Part shown: piece by piece, positions 24,787 to 33,580 of the stretch
Numbering within the stretch: position 1 is the first letter of the stretch
Layout: each line of letters starts with the position of its first letter
Assembly: GCA_028282105.1 (NCBI GenBank)
Contig: JANQIO010000246.1
Span: 1 to 38,913 of the forward strand
Length of the DNA: 38,913 nucleotides
Direction of reading: 5' to 3'
DNA from: Halieaceae bacterium
GTDB lineage: Bacteria > Pseudomonadota > Gammaproteobacteria > Pseudomonadales > Halieaceae
Position numbers and translations under genes: made by a program
Notes under the pieces: generated by a model
The model's database searches: none
What the model was told of the DNA's origin: nothing
The model's input: the letters and a program-made list of their open reading frames with translations, nothing else

Positions 24787-27357
24787 CTATCTCTCCACAG
24801 CAACCGTCAGATTTTCAGATCGCCACTGCTTCCAAACACCTTGCACCGCCTCATGAAACTGCTGCGCAAAGGCATCGGCATCCATCAGCGGTGAGGCGAT
24901 CAGTCGATCTCGCAAGCCCGCCCGGGTAGCAGCCAGAGATTTCGTGTCCGCGGCCTTCTCGGTGGCAACACGGACGTAGTCCTCAGCATCCTCTGCAATC
25001 CAGTCAGGCATGCCCAGGTTATTCATAATGCTCTCCCCCGCATGAGAGAGAAATCGCTCTCCGCGCCGGGTAAGGACAGGCACACCCATCCAAAGTGATT
25101 CAAAGCTTGTCGTACAACCGGTATAGGGGAACGGATCCAGGCCGATATCCACACGGCCGTATGATTCGAGGATATGCTCCCGGGACCGGGACGCCTCGAA
25201 CATAAGCCGTTCTTCCTCAACCCCCAGCGCCACAAAGTCGCCCAGCAGCTTGTCGCGGTATACCGGGTCGGTGAGCACCTGATTCTTGAGCAACAGCCTG
25301 GCGCCCTCTACGGACTTGAGCACTTCAGCCCACAACTCTATAACCTTCCGGTTTAACTTCGCGAAGTTATTGAAGCTGCCAAAGGTGATGTAGCTATTCT
25401 CTGCAGCCGGCAAGGTGGACACGTCCGGGGAGCCCTGGGGCTGCGAGAGGCACTGGTAGCTATGGGGAAGCACCAGGGGTTTCTCTACAAAATGGGCTTG
25501 CTCATCCGGCGGTGTCACCCATGGGTCGCCGATGATGTAGTCGATAGCGTCTAGACCCGTGGTCGAAAGATAGCCCAGCCAGGTAATCTGCACGGGTGCG
25601 GGCTTACGGGCGAAGGTGCCCATGCGGTTATGCGACGTGTGGCCAGATACGTCAAGCAGCACGTTTACGGCATCACCGTGGATCTTCGCCGCCAGCTGCT
25701 CAGGAGTATCGCGGTAACAAAGATCCCATTTGTCGGCCATTCTGGCGAAGCGCTTGCTGGTGTCATCCTGCACGACCACCGTGGAGTACAGGTAAAGTTC
25801 AACGCCCATGGCCGCCAGCTTGCCCAGCACGGACTCCAGGAAAAAACCAACCGGGTGATCCCGCATATCCCCGGAGACGATGCCCAGACGCAGGGGGGCT
25901 TCACTGTCTCGCGCAACTGTCCAGGAAGTATAGCGCGGCGTGTCGCTGTGGAACTTTGTCGCCCACCCCCTGGTGATATCCAGCAGCTCCTGGGCTGTGA
26001 CCTCAGGATTGTAGAGGTGGGCAAAGATCCAATTGCTGTGGTGCTCCGAGCTAGCCAGCGGAGACGCCAGTGCGCTGTCATAGTAGTGCATGGATTGGTC
26101 ATAGACGCCGGTCAGTGAACTGATACCGGCCAGGTTTAACTGGGCGGAAAAATAGTCGGGCGAAGACTCCAGAATCGACCTGTAGATGCCTATCGCCTCG
26201 GCAAAGCACTTGGCGTTCTGGTAGCAGATGCCCAGGCGATTCTTAATTGAAAGATCATCAGGCCTTTGCTGTGAGCCTGTCTTGGCAAACTCCAGGGCCT
26301 GGTCGATTTTCTGCTGCCCCATCAGGGCGTCAACCAGTGTGTTGTAGGCGCCGATCATGGACTTGTCCATAAGGATCAGCCGACGGCACTCCCATTCCGC
26401 CTGCTGCAACTCACCTTCCGCCAGCAACACCTCGGTCAGGGCCGTCATCGCGGGTTTGTGCCCGGGATTAATGCCTAGTGCTTTCTTCAGTAGTTGCCGC
26501 GCTTTTTCATAGTGACCGCTTCTGGCGGCAATGCGCCCCAGCAGGACGATAGCGGCCACCGCGTCACCCTTGAGCGACAGCGCCTGGCGGGCATGGCGTT
26601 CCGCCTGCATAACATGGCCAAACTCCATGCATGCCACGCCCGCGTTGATGTGGTGAACCGCTTCCGCGGGATTGACCAGCAGCGCCTTCTCGTGGGCGGC
26701 GAGACTGGCAGCCGCCATGGATTTCTCCATATAAACGACACCGAGCTGCCCCCAGGCCTCGTCGTGATGAGGGTCGAGATTGACCACCAGGTTAAATTGC
26801 TGGATGGCCTCATCCAGCGCCCCCAGGTTAGAGAGCGCCAACGCATAGTAGTAGCGTGCAGACAGGTTGGCATCGTCCTGCGTAAGTGCATGCTGGCTAC
26901 GCTGCTTCAGTTCAGCGTAACGCTCGGCGCTAGCGAGCTGACGAAGCTCCTCAATGCTACCCGCGGCTTTGGCCACAGGACCGCCAGCTTGCAGTGCAGA
27001 CTTGAGCTCCTGCAGCGCTTCCGAGCCTGGCAGTCTGGCGAGCCCGTCGCTGACTACGCCAAGCGCTTGTGATGGGCTACCACTTTGAACAAGGTGATTG
27101 GCAAAATAGCCGACGAAGTCGGCATTGTCCGGTTGCAGCCTAACGGCTTCCTGCAGCAACGGTGTCGCATGGGCCTGGTAGCCCGCGGCGCGGGCGATGC
27201 GACCCAGGTAGTGATAGGCGCCGGCATGTTCCCGATCCTGGGCAATAATCTCCTTCAATAGCCGCTCCGCGGTCGCGCTATCGCCAGCGTCGATAAGCTG
27301 GCGCGCCCGGGCGAACGCAGTATCAACTGGCTGCTTTTTACTACTCTTCTTGGGCAT
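24787..27357 (-). CDS. TPR-containing O-GlcNAc transferase-like protein (GT41 / SPINDLY)
   Basis: About 856 residues. The N-terminal half (about 10-430) is a run of tetratricopeptide repeats, for example LDEAIQQFNLVVNLDPHHDEAWGQLG. The C-terminal half (about 476-837) is the SPINDLY/OGT catalytic domain: MRDHPVGFFLESVL with His501 near the OGT catalytic His, GHTSHNRMGTFARKPAPVQ, WLGYLSTTG, FGSFNNFAKLNRKVIELW with Lys667 in the UDP-contact strand, and DPFPYTGCTTSFESLWMGVP. Family enzymes transfer GlcNAc or related sugars to Ser/Thr (or Asn, HMW1C-type) of proteins in the cytosol. The ATG at 27357 (MPKKSSKK) is preferred because an extended -10 overlaps the TTG at 27396; no clear ribosome binding site. 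It lies directly downstream of the Ser/Thr-rich exported protein, the obvious candidate target. Confidence 0.87.
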   Translation of the reverse strand: MPKKSSKKQPVDTAFARARQLIDAGDSATAERLLKEIIAQDREHAGAYHYLGRIARAAGYQAHATPLLQEAVRLQPDNADFVGYFANHLVQSGSPSQALGVVSDGLARLPGSEALQELKSALQAGGPVAKAAGSIEELRQLASAERYAELKQRSQHALTQDDANLSARYYYALALSNLGALDEAIQQFNLVVNLDPHHDEAWGQLGVVYMEKSMAAASLAAHEKALLVNPAEAVHHINAGVACMEFGHVMQAERHARQALSLKGDAVAAIVLLGRIAARSGHYEKARQLLKKALGINPGHKPAMTALTEVLLAEGELQQAEWECRRLILMDKSMIGAYNTLVDALMGQQKIDQALEFAKTGSQQRPDDLSIKNRLGICYQNAKCFAEAIGIYRSILESSPDYFSAQLNLAGISSLTGVYDQSMHYYDSALASPLASSEHHSNWIFAHLYNPEVTAQELLDITRGWATKFHSDTPRYTSWTVARDSEAPLRLGIVSGDMRDHPVGFFLESVLGKLAAMGVELYLYSTVVVQDDTSKRFARMADKWDLCYRDTPEQLAAKIHGDAVNVLLDVSGHTSHNRMGTFARKPAPVQITWLGYLSTTGLDAIDYIIGDPWVTPPDEQAHFVEKPLVLPHSYQCLSQPQGSPDVSTLPAAENSYITFGSFNNFAKLNRKVIELWAEVLKSVEGARLLLKNQVLTDPVYRDKLLGDFVALGVEEERLMFEASRSREHILESYGRVDIGLDPFPYTGCTTSFESLWMGVPVLTRRGERFLSHAGESIMNNLGMPDWIAEDAEDYVRVATEKAADTKSLAATRAGLRDRLIASPLMDADAFAQQFHEAVQGVWKQWRSENLTVAVER

Positions 27358-27395
27358 AACCGGAGGGAAAGAACTGAGGAACTTAAACGCCGCCA

Positions 27396-27404
27396 ATCAT
27401 AGCA
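27396..27404 (-). promoter_or_regulatory. Extended -10 promoter for the OGT-like gene
   Basis: Minus strand TGC-TATGAT: a TGn extension plus a hexamer matching TATAAT at five of six. No good -35 is seen, as expected for an extended -10 promoter. It lies just beyond the terminator of the surface-protein gene and would start transcription about 30 bases before the ATG at 27357. Confidence 0.45.
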
Positions 27405-27423
27405 GAACTCGGAAAGCGAATAA

Positions 27424-27460
27424 GGAAAAAGAAAAGAAAAAGGGGGCCGAAGCCCCCTTT
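27424..27460 (-). terminator. Rho-independent terminator of the surface-protein gene
   Basis: On the minus strand AAAGGGGGC-TTCG-GCCCCCTTT (27460-27439), a nine-pair stem closed by a UUCG tetraloop, followed by a T-rich run interrupted by single Cs to 27424. It ends 25 bases after the stop codon at 27485. A smaller hairpin (CGAAC / GTTCG, 27463-27478) precedes it. Very strong by sequence. Confidence 0.93.
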
Positions 27461-27484
27461 AACGAACAGTGATGTTCGACTAGC

Positions 27485-28882
27485 TTACTTGACGGACCAG
27501 TAAACCGTATCGGTAGAGCTGTCAGCCAGGTTCACCTGCGTGGTAGCCACGTCGATGTCTGAGCTGGGTGCTACAACCGTTACCGTAGCTGCGCCGCGGC
27601 TGCCGCCTTCGAACTCAACCAGGTCAGTCATACGCAGTACCAGGTTCTCACCCGCCGGCAGCGTACCAGAAGCGGCAGGCAGCTCAGTCGCCGTCACACC
27701 GTCTTCCGTGCGGAAGGTGATCTCGTAGGTAACGTCAACACCGCTGCGGCTGTTGAGCAGCAGACGCTGGTTGTAGTCAGCAAACGTGGTCACGTAAGCC
27801 ACTTCAACCGTGGTGCCGTTACGAACGATGTTACCAACACTGCTGGTCGCGGTGGTGGCGCTCGGGCTGGAGTTGGTCTCAGCATGAGTCAGCACAACCG
27901 TCGCGGTGTAAGCGGCGTTCGGAATCACTTCCTCGTCACCGTCAACCGTGGCACACAGGGCACGACCGTTACCGTCAGCCATATCAATGGTAGCCATTGA
28001 GAAAGACGCGGTATCCGGAACCAGCGCAGTGGAGCCTGACGGGTCACAGGTGCCGTCAGTAGCGCCACTCACGTAGAAGCCGGAAGACGTGTTGAAGCCG
28101 AAGTTGCCGCTGTAGGTCACGGTAGAGTTGGACGTAGCGTCAACCAGGTTTGCGAAGGTCGCCGCGCTCAGGTCAGATGCCAGCGAGAAACCGGTCAGCG
28201 CATCGGCAGTGAACAGGCCCAGAACACCAGTGGTGCTGGTAGAGGCGCCGTCGACAAACTCGGTGAAGCCAGTCTGTACTTCCGCCGTCGCGTTAGCAGG
28301 CGTGAAGTCGATATCCAGCGCGTCTGCGATGGACACCACACCACTCGCCGTCTGGTCGGACAGTGCGGGACCACCTGCCAGAGCGTTGCCCTGGTCGGTG
28401 TAGACACGCATGCGAACATCCAGGCTGGAACCGGTCAGGCCAATACCCAGGCTCGGGTTTTGGAAGTCGAGGGTTACGGAAGCCGTCTGGTTGAAACCAG
28501 CACCGCCGGCCAAAACACCGAATACTGCGCTGGTATCGCCGGTCAGGCCGTCGGTCAGAGACGTGCTGGCAGTACCATCCACGTCAACCGCGCCCTGCGG
28601 CAGATCAGACAGCAACGTGCCGCCAGTCCAGTCATAACGGATATAAATCTGGTCGTTTGCAGGGACACCGACCTGAATGAGGCCTTCCACGTCCAGCGCG
28701 CCCGTAGTATCGCCCACACCTACCGGCAGAACACCCGTGGTAGTCGGCGCAATCGACTCGTTGGCGATCGCGATTTCAGTCGTCAGATCGTCGTCGGAGA
28801 CGTTGAACGCAGCCATCGCGCTCACAGAGATGCCAGTCGCCGCGCAGGCCACCGCCACACTCAGTACCTTTTTATTGAACAT
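27485..28882 (-). CDS. Exported Ser/Thr-rich acidic protein, candidate S-layer or surface-coat protein
   Basis: A 465-residue protein with no family I can name. Residues 1-24 are a signal peptide (MFNKK, hydrophobic core, cleavage at AMA-A). By hand count Ser plus Thr make up about 23% of the protein; the mature part is acidic, has one Lys (the last residue) and only two Cys (279 and 310), which fit a conserved disulfide shared with the paralogue at 11093-12475. Sequence alternation suggests a beta-rich fold. Expression looks high: AGGAG seven bases before the ATG, its own promoter (28973-29000), a strong terminator and a biased codon set. The type II secretion operon lies directly upstream on the same strand and an OGT-like gene directly downstream. 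I infer an abundant, possibly glycosylated surface protein. Slr4-type S-layer proteins of marine Gammaproteobacteria are a natural comparison, but homology is untested here. It could instead be a secreted matrix or adhesive protein. Confidence 0.75.
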   Translation of the reverse strand: MFNKKVLSVAVACAATGISVSAMAAFNVSDDDLTTEIAIANESIAPTTTGVLPVGVGDTTGALDVEGLIQVGVPANDQIYIRYDWTGGTLLSDLPQGAVDVDGTASTSLTDGLTGDTSAVFGVLAGGAGFNQTASVTLDFQNPSLGIGLTGSSLDVRMRVYTDQGNALAGGPALSDQTASGVVSIADALDIDFTPANATAEVQTGFTEFVDGASTSTTGVLGLFTADALTGFSLASDLSAATFANLVDATSNSTVTYSGNFGFNTSSGFYVSGATDGTCDPSGSTALVPDTASFSMATIDMADGNGRALCATVDGDEEVIPNAAYTATVVLTHAETNSSPSATTATSSVGNIVRNGTTVEVAYVTTFADYNQRLLLNSRSGVDVTYEITFRTEDGVTATELPAASGTLPAGENLVLRMTDLVEFEGGSRGAATVTVVAPSSDIDVATTQVNLADSSTDTVYWSVK

Positions 28883-28889
28883 ATTGTTA

Positions 28890-28894
28890 CTCCT
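28890..28894 (-). promoter_or_regulatory. Strong ribosome binding site of the surface-protein gene
   Basis: Minus strand AGGAG, seven bases before the ATG at 28882-28880. It is among the best Shine-Dalgarno sites in the window and fixes the start codon. Confidence 0.85.
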
Positions 28895-28972
28895 AACTTT
28901 TCAGTCCAAATCAACGTTGATGAGCCTATGCAATGGTGTGGAATCCCCGACCCCCTGAATAAGCTATTCCGA

Positions 28973-29000
28973 ATTATCCACGCGAACGCCCGATAATCAA
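28973..29000 (-). promoter_or_regulatory. Promoter of the surface-protein gene
   Basis: Minus strand TTGATT (29000-28995), a 16-base spacer, then GATAAT (28978-28973). The -10 matches consensus at five of six, the -35 at four of six. Expected transcription start is near 28966, giving a leader of about 85 bases. It lies in the 276-base gap after gspD and makes the gene independent of the secretion operon. Confidence 0.6.
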
Positions 29001-29158
29001 GCGCTGCGCGATAAACATACCGCACACAGTACATGCCAAAAATAGCACCTCAGCGGAGAGATTCAACCAAATTAGCGATCTTTTGCGGCATTGTGACGGA
29101 ATTCACACAAATTCTGCTCACAATACGCTCCAGCTCTGCAGCCATACCGTCAGCGGGC

Positions 29159-31324
29159 TCAGCGGTCGGTAAAACCGGCCCCGGAATTGGCCCGAAACAC
29201 ATCGGTCAGCTGCTTGGTCAGGTTCTCGGAATCCGCCGGCGTTTCCATAATGTAGGGAATGATCATGACCAGCAGTTCCCGGCGTTCTTCAAGCTCACCG
29301 TCCGACCGAAACAGGGCCCCCAGACCAGGCACTCCACCCAAAAAGGGTACCCCGGTTTCGGTATCGCTGGTAGTGCTGGAGATGAGTCCACCCAGCAGAA
29401 TCGAGCCGCCATCCCGCAGGGTCACCATCGTGGTCAAACTGCGGTTCCGGATGGTGGGGGAGTCAATGCCGCTGGTTTCGTTGACTTCCGCCTCACTGAG
29501 TTCCTGGGTAACCTCAATATCTACAAAACCGGAGTTATGCACTACCGGGCGAATCTGCAACTTAACGCCCGTGCTACGGTAGACCACCTCGGTGACAATG
29601 GGCGCATCGGGATTATTGGTGGATTGTGAGGCCGTGGTGAGCACAGGAATCTCATCGCCGACGTCGATGGACGCTGTTTGGCCACTTTTGACCATCAGTC
29701 GAGGCCGAGACCGAATCTCGGCCCGGCGGTTCTCGTACAGCACCTTGAGAATGGCGCGCACATCACCTGCTTTGTCCAGTGTTGCTGAAAAAGCCGACCT
29801 TCCTGAATCGAGGAATTCCAGTGTCTGGGTCGTCAGGTCGTAACTGTTGTTCAGTGATGATCGGGTCAGGAACTGGAAACTGGACGAATCGGTGTCAGTG
29901 AGCGAAATCTCCGCCAGCAGCACCTCCACCAGTACCGAGGGCGCTACCTGGTCCATTTCCTGTATCACAGGCAGCAGTTCTGCCCACTGCTTACCTGAAC
30001 CACGGAAAATGATGGCATTGCGATTGGTGTCTACAACAAACTGGTTTACGCCCCGATTCCGGCTGATATTTCCGCTCCGTCCCCGCGGCCCCGCCGGATT
30101 GCTTGCGCCACCCTCGAACTCGAGCTCTTCCGCATCTTCATTGCCCAACTGGTTCAGCAGATCGACAATGTAATCGGCCTGGGTATTATTTACCTCGTAG
30201 CTGAAGATGCCGTCCTCAACCGCCAGCTGCTGGCGCCGGTCGATAATCCTTGCCCAGTTTGCAACATGCTCCAGCGTTTCCTCTGACGCGGCGAAAACGA
30301 CAATCTGGTTAGTGCTCTTTAATGGGATGACCATGATGGCGCCATTCGGCGGCCGCGTGCTGACGTCATAGCCCTCGGATTGCAGAATCGATACCAGGTC
30401 AGTTGCGAGATCGGCTACACGCGCATGGGCGGGCTCTATGCTAATGGAGAACCTGCCCCGCATCTGCGGCTGATCCAGCACCTCAATCATGGCCAGCGCT
30501 TGCTCGACAACGCTGACCTTGCCAGTTAGCACCATGGCGTTACGGGAAGGGTCCATCTGTACTTTGAGATCCTGCCCTTTCAACCCCGTTCTTAGCCAGT
30601 TATTGACCTTGGAGGGTTCGACCGCCTTCAGCGGCACAAACACGAATACGGGGCGATGGCTCTCGGGCACTTCCGGCAATGCCAGACCGGTGACCAGGAT
30701 AGGCACATCACTGCTGCCGATGTTCTTGTCGACGGTGAAGACGAACACGCCCTGGTCGTACCGGGTTCGAACACCGTAGTCGACCAGCGTTCTACGCGCG
30801 ACGCGAAACAGCTGCTCCGGCTCAATCGGAGCCGTCAGGCGCAAAGTGACCAGATCAGACAGCGCAGTAACCGATGTATCGAGTGAATAGGGCAGACCGA
30901 GTTGTTCGCCGAAAACGAGGTCGATAAACGCTGGAACCGGGAGGTTGCTATAGCTGGCCTCAATATCCTCGCCGTCCAGTTCGGGAACGTAATCCTGATC
31001 TACCGTGACCGCGATGTTCTTGAGCTTGGGCAGACTGGCACCCGATCCCACCCGTGTTTCGGGGTCAACCAGCTCGGCGTCGACGGCTGTAGCCCCGGCT
31101 CCTTCGGCCTGCGCATTGACCTCGGCACGTCTTTGGGTCGCGGAACCTTGTGCCTCGTCGACGCCTTCCGCGTTGTAGAGTCCCGGATCGCCCTGCCGGT
31201 TGTAGTCGCGCATCGCGGTGCAGGAGACCGTCACCAGCGAAATCAGGGCCGCAAGGCATACTGAGCGCAAGCAACAGGGCGCACTGTTCACGTCAACAGC
31301 GACGGAATTGCCGACTACTCCCAT
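29159..31324 (-). CDS. gspD: Type II secretion outer-membrane secretin GspD
   Basis: A 721-residue secretin forming the outer-membrane channel of the type II secretion system. The hydrophobic N-terminus ends TVSC (Cys35), a near-lipobox, so it may be a lipoprotein like XpsD and need no separate pilotin. A low-complexity Gly/Ala/Glu/Gln linker (about 40-85) precedes N0 (SYSNLPVPAFIDLVFGEQL) and the N1-N3 modules. The C-terminal secretin core has VEVLLAEISL, SGQTASIDVGDEIPVL, SLTTMVTLRDGGSILLGGL and the signature VPFLGGVPGLGALFRS. The ATG at 31324 overlaps the gspN stop by 10 bases; a GTG 33 bases downstream is possible. Last gene of the operon. Confidence 0.95.
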   Translation of the reverse strand: MGVVGNSVAVDVNSAPCCLRSVCLAALISLVTVSCTAMRDYNRQGDPGLYNAEGVDEAQGSATQRRAEVNAQAEGAGATAVDAELVDPETRVGSGASLPKLKNIAVTVDQDYVPELDGEDIEASYSNLPVPAFIDLVFGEQLGLPYSLDTSVTALSDLVTLRLTAPIEPEQLFRVARRTLVDYGVRTRYDQGVFVFTVDKNIGSSDVPILVTGLALPEVPESHRPVFVFVPLKAVEPSKVNNWLRTGLKGQDLKVQMDPSRNAMVLTGKVSVVEQALAMIEVLDQPQMRGRFSISIEPAHARVADLATDLVSILQSEGYDVSTRPPNGAIMVIPLKSTNQIVVFAASEETLEHVANWARIIDRRQQLAVEDGIFSYEVNNTQADYIVDLLNQLGNEDAEELEFEGGASNPAGPRGRSGNISRNRGVNQFVVDTNRNAIIFRGSGKQWAELLPVIQEMDQVAPSVLVEVLLAEISLTDTDSSSFQFLTRSSLNNSYDLTTQTLEFLDSGRSAFSATLDKAGDVRAILKVLYENRRAEIRSRPRLMVKSGQTASIDVGDEIPVLTTASQSTNNPDAPIVTEVVYRSTGVKLQIRPVVHNSGFVDIEVTQELSEAEVNETSGIDSPTIRNRSLTTMVTLRDGGSILLGGLISSTTSDTETGVPFLGGVPGLGALFRSDGELEERRELLVMIIPYIMETPADSENLTKQLTDVFRANSGAGFTDR

Positions 31325-31854
31325 TGGAACAGCCGATACTCAACAATTTCGCCGCTCTCTGCGCCGGTAATCTGTAGGTAAGTGTCCGATATTCCCGACA
31401 CAACCCAGCCTTCTGCAACCACGGTTTCCAGCTCCACCTCAATTAAACCCGCATCATTAGCGGAGGATATCATGAGCGCACGTTGATCATCCGGCATTTT
31501 TACTGGCTTCAACATGGCTGCCAACCTGGGCTCACGCAGGATAGCCACCAGTTGGAGATGCTTGAACACTCCGGGGCGGCCCTCGGTTTCCGGCTCCGGT
31601 TCAGGCTCAGGCTCCGGTAGTTCATCCTCAGCCGGCCCCTCGCCACGGCGCCACTGTTCGCTGGCCATCAGCACCGCCATCAAATCATCGACCGGCGGCG
31701 CGGTCAGCGCCCAGGATTCCCCGAGCCTGAATGAATTGCTGCCAGGCGCCGGGCTGCCGGTCAGCGTACCCAGCAATATCCCAACTGCCAGACCGCCTCC
31801 CGCAGCTGCCGCCGCCAGCCTCAGAGGCAATGGAAGGTTCAGGAAAGCATTCAT
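31315..31854 (-). CDS. gspN: Type II secretion protein GspN (XpsN-like)
   Basis: A 179-residue bitopic inner-membrane protein: short cytoplasmic tail, one helix (about 12-30), a proline-glutamate linker (PEPEPEPEPE, about 80-90) and a periplasmic domain of about 90 residues (GVFKHLQLVAILREP...YLQITGAESGEIVEYRLF) resembling the homology-region domain of GspC/PilP-type proteins. Its place between gspM and gspD matches xpsN of Xanthomonas, whose product bridges XpsL/XpsM to the secretin XpsD. No separate gspC is visible. The ATG at 31854 overlaps the gspM stop as ATGA; longer in-frame starts would intrude into gspM. Confidence 0.75.
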   Translation of the reverse strand: MNAFLNLPLPLRLAAAAAGGGLAVGILLGTLTGSPAPGSNSFRLGESWALTAPPVDDLMAVLMASEQWRRGEGPAEDELPEPEPEPEPETEGRPGVFKHLQLVAILREPRLAAMLKPVKMPDDQRALMISSANDAGLIEVELETVVAEGWVVSGISDTYLQITGAESGEIVEYRLFQWE

Positions 31855-32471
31855 CGTTCCGCCACCCGCTCGGCACCCTCGATAATGAAATCCGCGGCCA
31901 GTTGCATACTGAATCGGTCGCCCCTCAGCGGTGAATAGGAGAGATCTTCCACGGTGACAGCTCTCTCCGATCTCGCCAGCAAATCGAGAAGTGAACGCAC
32001 ATCGCTGGGCTGGATGCGGCCACTCAGCTCCGCCTTGATCTGCCATAGGGGAGGCTCCACCCCCTGCAACGGCCGCAATTCGGACAAGTTGAGACGCACC
32101 TGCTCGAGCCTGCTCTCGGTGGCAACGTACCGTAACCAGGACTGGAATTCAGCTCCGGCGAGGCCACGGCTGCTTGCCTTCCAGAAGCGACCCAGCAAGG
32201 CAGCATTCTGCTCGCGCTCAGCCGCCAGAAAAGACTCAAAACTGGCCTGCTCCACCTCCTGCAGGGAATCCAGCTTTGCCGATCGGGCGGCGATGCGTTT
32301 AAAGTCCTGTGCGGATTCCGCGCGCCAGTCATCCAACACCAGAGTCAGGTAGCACACGAAGATCATCGCCACCGCATATACCATCCAGCGCAACCGCGGT
32401 GTTGTATTTAGTTGGCGCTTCAGGTCCAGCACCAGGCTGTGCTCAGCCAGTTTCGCCAGCGACGGGTTCAT
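31851..32471 (-). CDS. gspM: Type II secretion inner-membrane protein GspM
   Basis: A 206-residue bitopic protein: cytoplasmic segment to residue 28, one helix (about 29-46, MVYAVAMIFVCYLTLVL), a coiled-coil-like stretch rich in Ala, Glu and Arg (about 48-95), then a ferredoxin-like periplasmic domain. This is the GspM/PilO layout. GspM partners GspL in the inner-membrane platform. ATG at 32471 overlaps the gspL stop as ATGA, and its own stop overlaps the gspN start the same way. Assignment rests on architecture and operon position. Confidence 0.8.
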   Translation of the reverse strand: MNPSLAKLAEHSLVLDLKRQLNTTPRLRWMVYAVAMIFVCYLTLVLDDWRAESAQDFKRIAARSAKLDSLQEVEQASFESFLAAEREQNAALLGRFWKASSRGLAGAEFQSWLRYVATESRLEQVRLNLSELRPLQGVEPPLWQIKAELSGRIQPSDVRSLLDLLARSERAVTVEDLSYSPLRGDRFSMQLAADFIIEGAERVAER

Positions 32472-33580
32472 GAGCGCACCTGGTTTATCACAAGAGAGAT
32501 GTCGTGTTCGCCGTCTCGAAGCCCGGGCTCAATGCGCGCATCCAGGAAAAAGCTGCCTGACTCCAGGCGACTCACAACCTCCCGGCTATCCAGCTCGGGG
32601 TTCTTGACCACCACCTGCAAGCTGCCCTGCTGATACTCCCATTCCACGAGTTCATAGGGCTGATCGGCCAGCAATCGGGTGAATTCCGCCACCACTTCCA
32701 ACTGCGTATAGGCGGGAAGCTGTGCAGCAAGCGCCCGATTCGCCGCGCTAAGACGCTCTGCGTCCAGCCGATATTGCAGCTTCTCACCCAATGACGCCTC
32801 AAGGTCGGCAATATTGCCCTCCAGGTAACTGGTTCGAATTGCAAAGGCTGCCAGAACTCCCAGCTCCAGGCAGAACACCATGGTCGCAATCAGCGCGCCG
32901 CCCCACATCAGGGCCTTTTCGTCCCTCAGAAGCTGGCGCCAGTCCAGCGCGGGCTCACTCCATGGCTCTGGTTGCCACCGGGGGGCCGCCTGACCAACTT
33001 CCGGCACGCCCTGTGTTCGTGCGCCGCGCTGCCAGGCGCTCGCGGCCTCTTCGCTGAAGGGCTGCCGGCACCATCGGGACTCAACAAGGCGGCCGCCCTT
33101 CCATAGCTGGTAATCGATTCCTTCCAGACAGGCACAGGCCTCAGGCCCATCCCTGCCCGGCGCGAGCATTACCGTCTCGGGAAGTAGGCGATTCTTGCCA
33201 GCACCGGCCGGCAGGCCGCCTCTTGCCTTCTCGAGCCACTCCGAATCCCATATCCATACCGCCGGCGCCGCAGATTCAGGGTCGGCAACGTAATGCCCCG
33301 GCCTGGGCCAGGGGCTGTGTTTGCGGACCTGCTGCTCAATATAGGGGCGTCGCGCCGCGGACGGCACTTCCTTCAGGTCTACGGTAAAAAACAGACACTC
33401 ACTGCGGGCGATAAGCACACACGCCGACCGCGCTGGTACCTCTATCGACTCTATGCTGTCCCCGGAGAGGATGTGGTATGTCCTAGAAGACACTTCCTTC
33501 GACACTGAAGGCAGTTTCAAATGCCTGCCTTTCTCCACTGTTTTCCGCCAGGTGGTTGTAGTCCATCTGCCAAGGTCCAT
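32468..33580 (-). CDS. gspL: Type II secretion assembly protein GspL
   Basis: Up to 370 residues: an actin-like cytoplasmic domain (to about 225) that binds GspE, one helix (about 226-250, LMWGGALIATMVFCLELGVLAAFAI), a coiled coil (about 252-295) and a ferredoxin-like periplasmic domain. The start is uncertain. ATG 33580 has AGGA eight bases upstream but overlaps gspK by 98 bases; GTG codons at 33538, 33505 and 33493 would shorten the protein by 14-29 residues with weaker ribosome binding sites. Ends in an ATGA overlap with gspM. Confidence 0.82.
   Translation of the reverse strand: MDLGRWTTTTWRKTVEKGRHLKLPSVSKEVSSRTYHILSGDSIESIEVPARSACVLIARSECLFFTVDLKEVPSAARRPYIEQQVRKHSPWPRPGHYVADPESAAPAVWIWDSEWLEKARGGLPAGAGKNRLLPETVMLAPGRDGPEACACLEGIDYQLWKGGRLVESRWCRQPFSEEAASAWQRGARTQGVPEVGQAAPRWQPEPWSEPALDWRQLLRDEKALMWGGALIATMVFCLELGVLAAFAIRTSYLEGNIADLEASLGEKLQYRLDAERLSAANRALAAQLPAYTQLEVVAEFTRLLADQPYELVEWEYQQGSLQVVVKNPELDSREVVSRLESGSFFLDARIEPGLRDGEHDISLVINQVRS

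Noticed and set aside
27485-28882. PEP-CTERM, LPXTG or RTX-type sorting signals in the surface protein
   Set aside because: The C-terminus (STDTVYWSVK) has no hydrophobic helix with basic tail, no LPXTG and no GGXGXD repeats.
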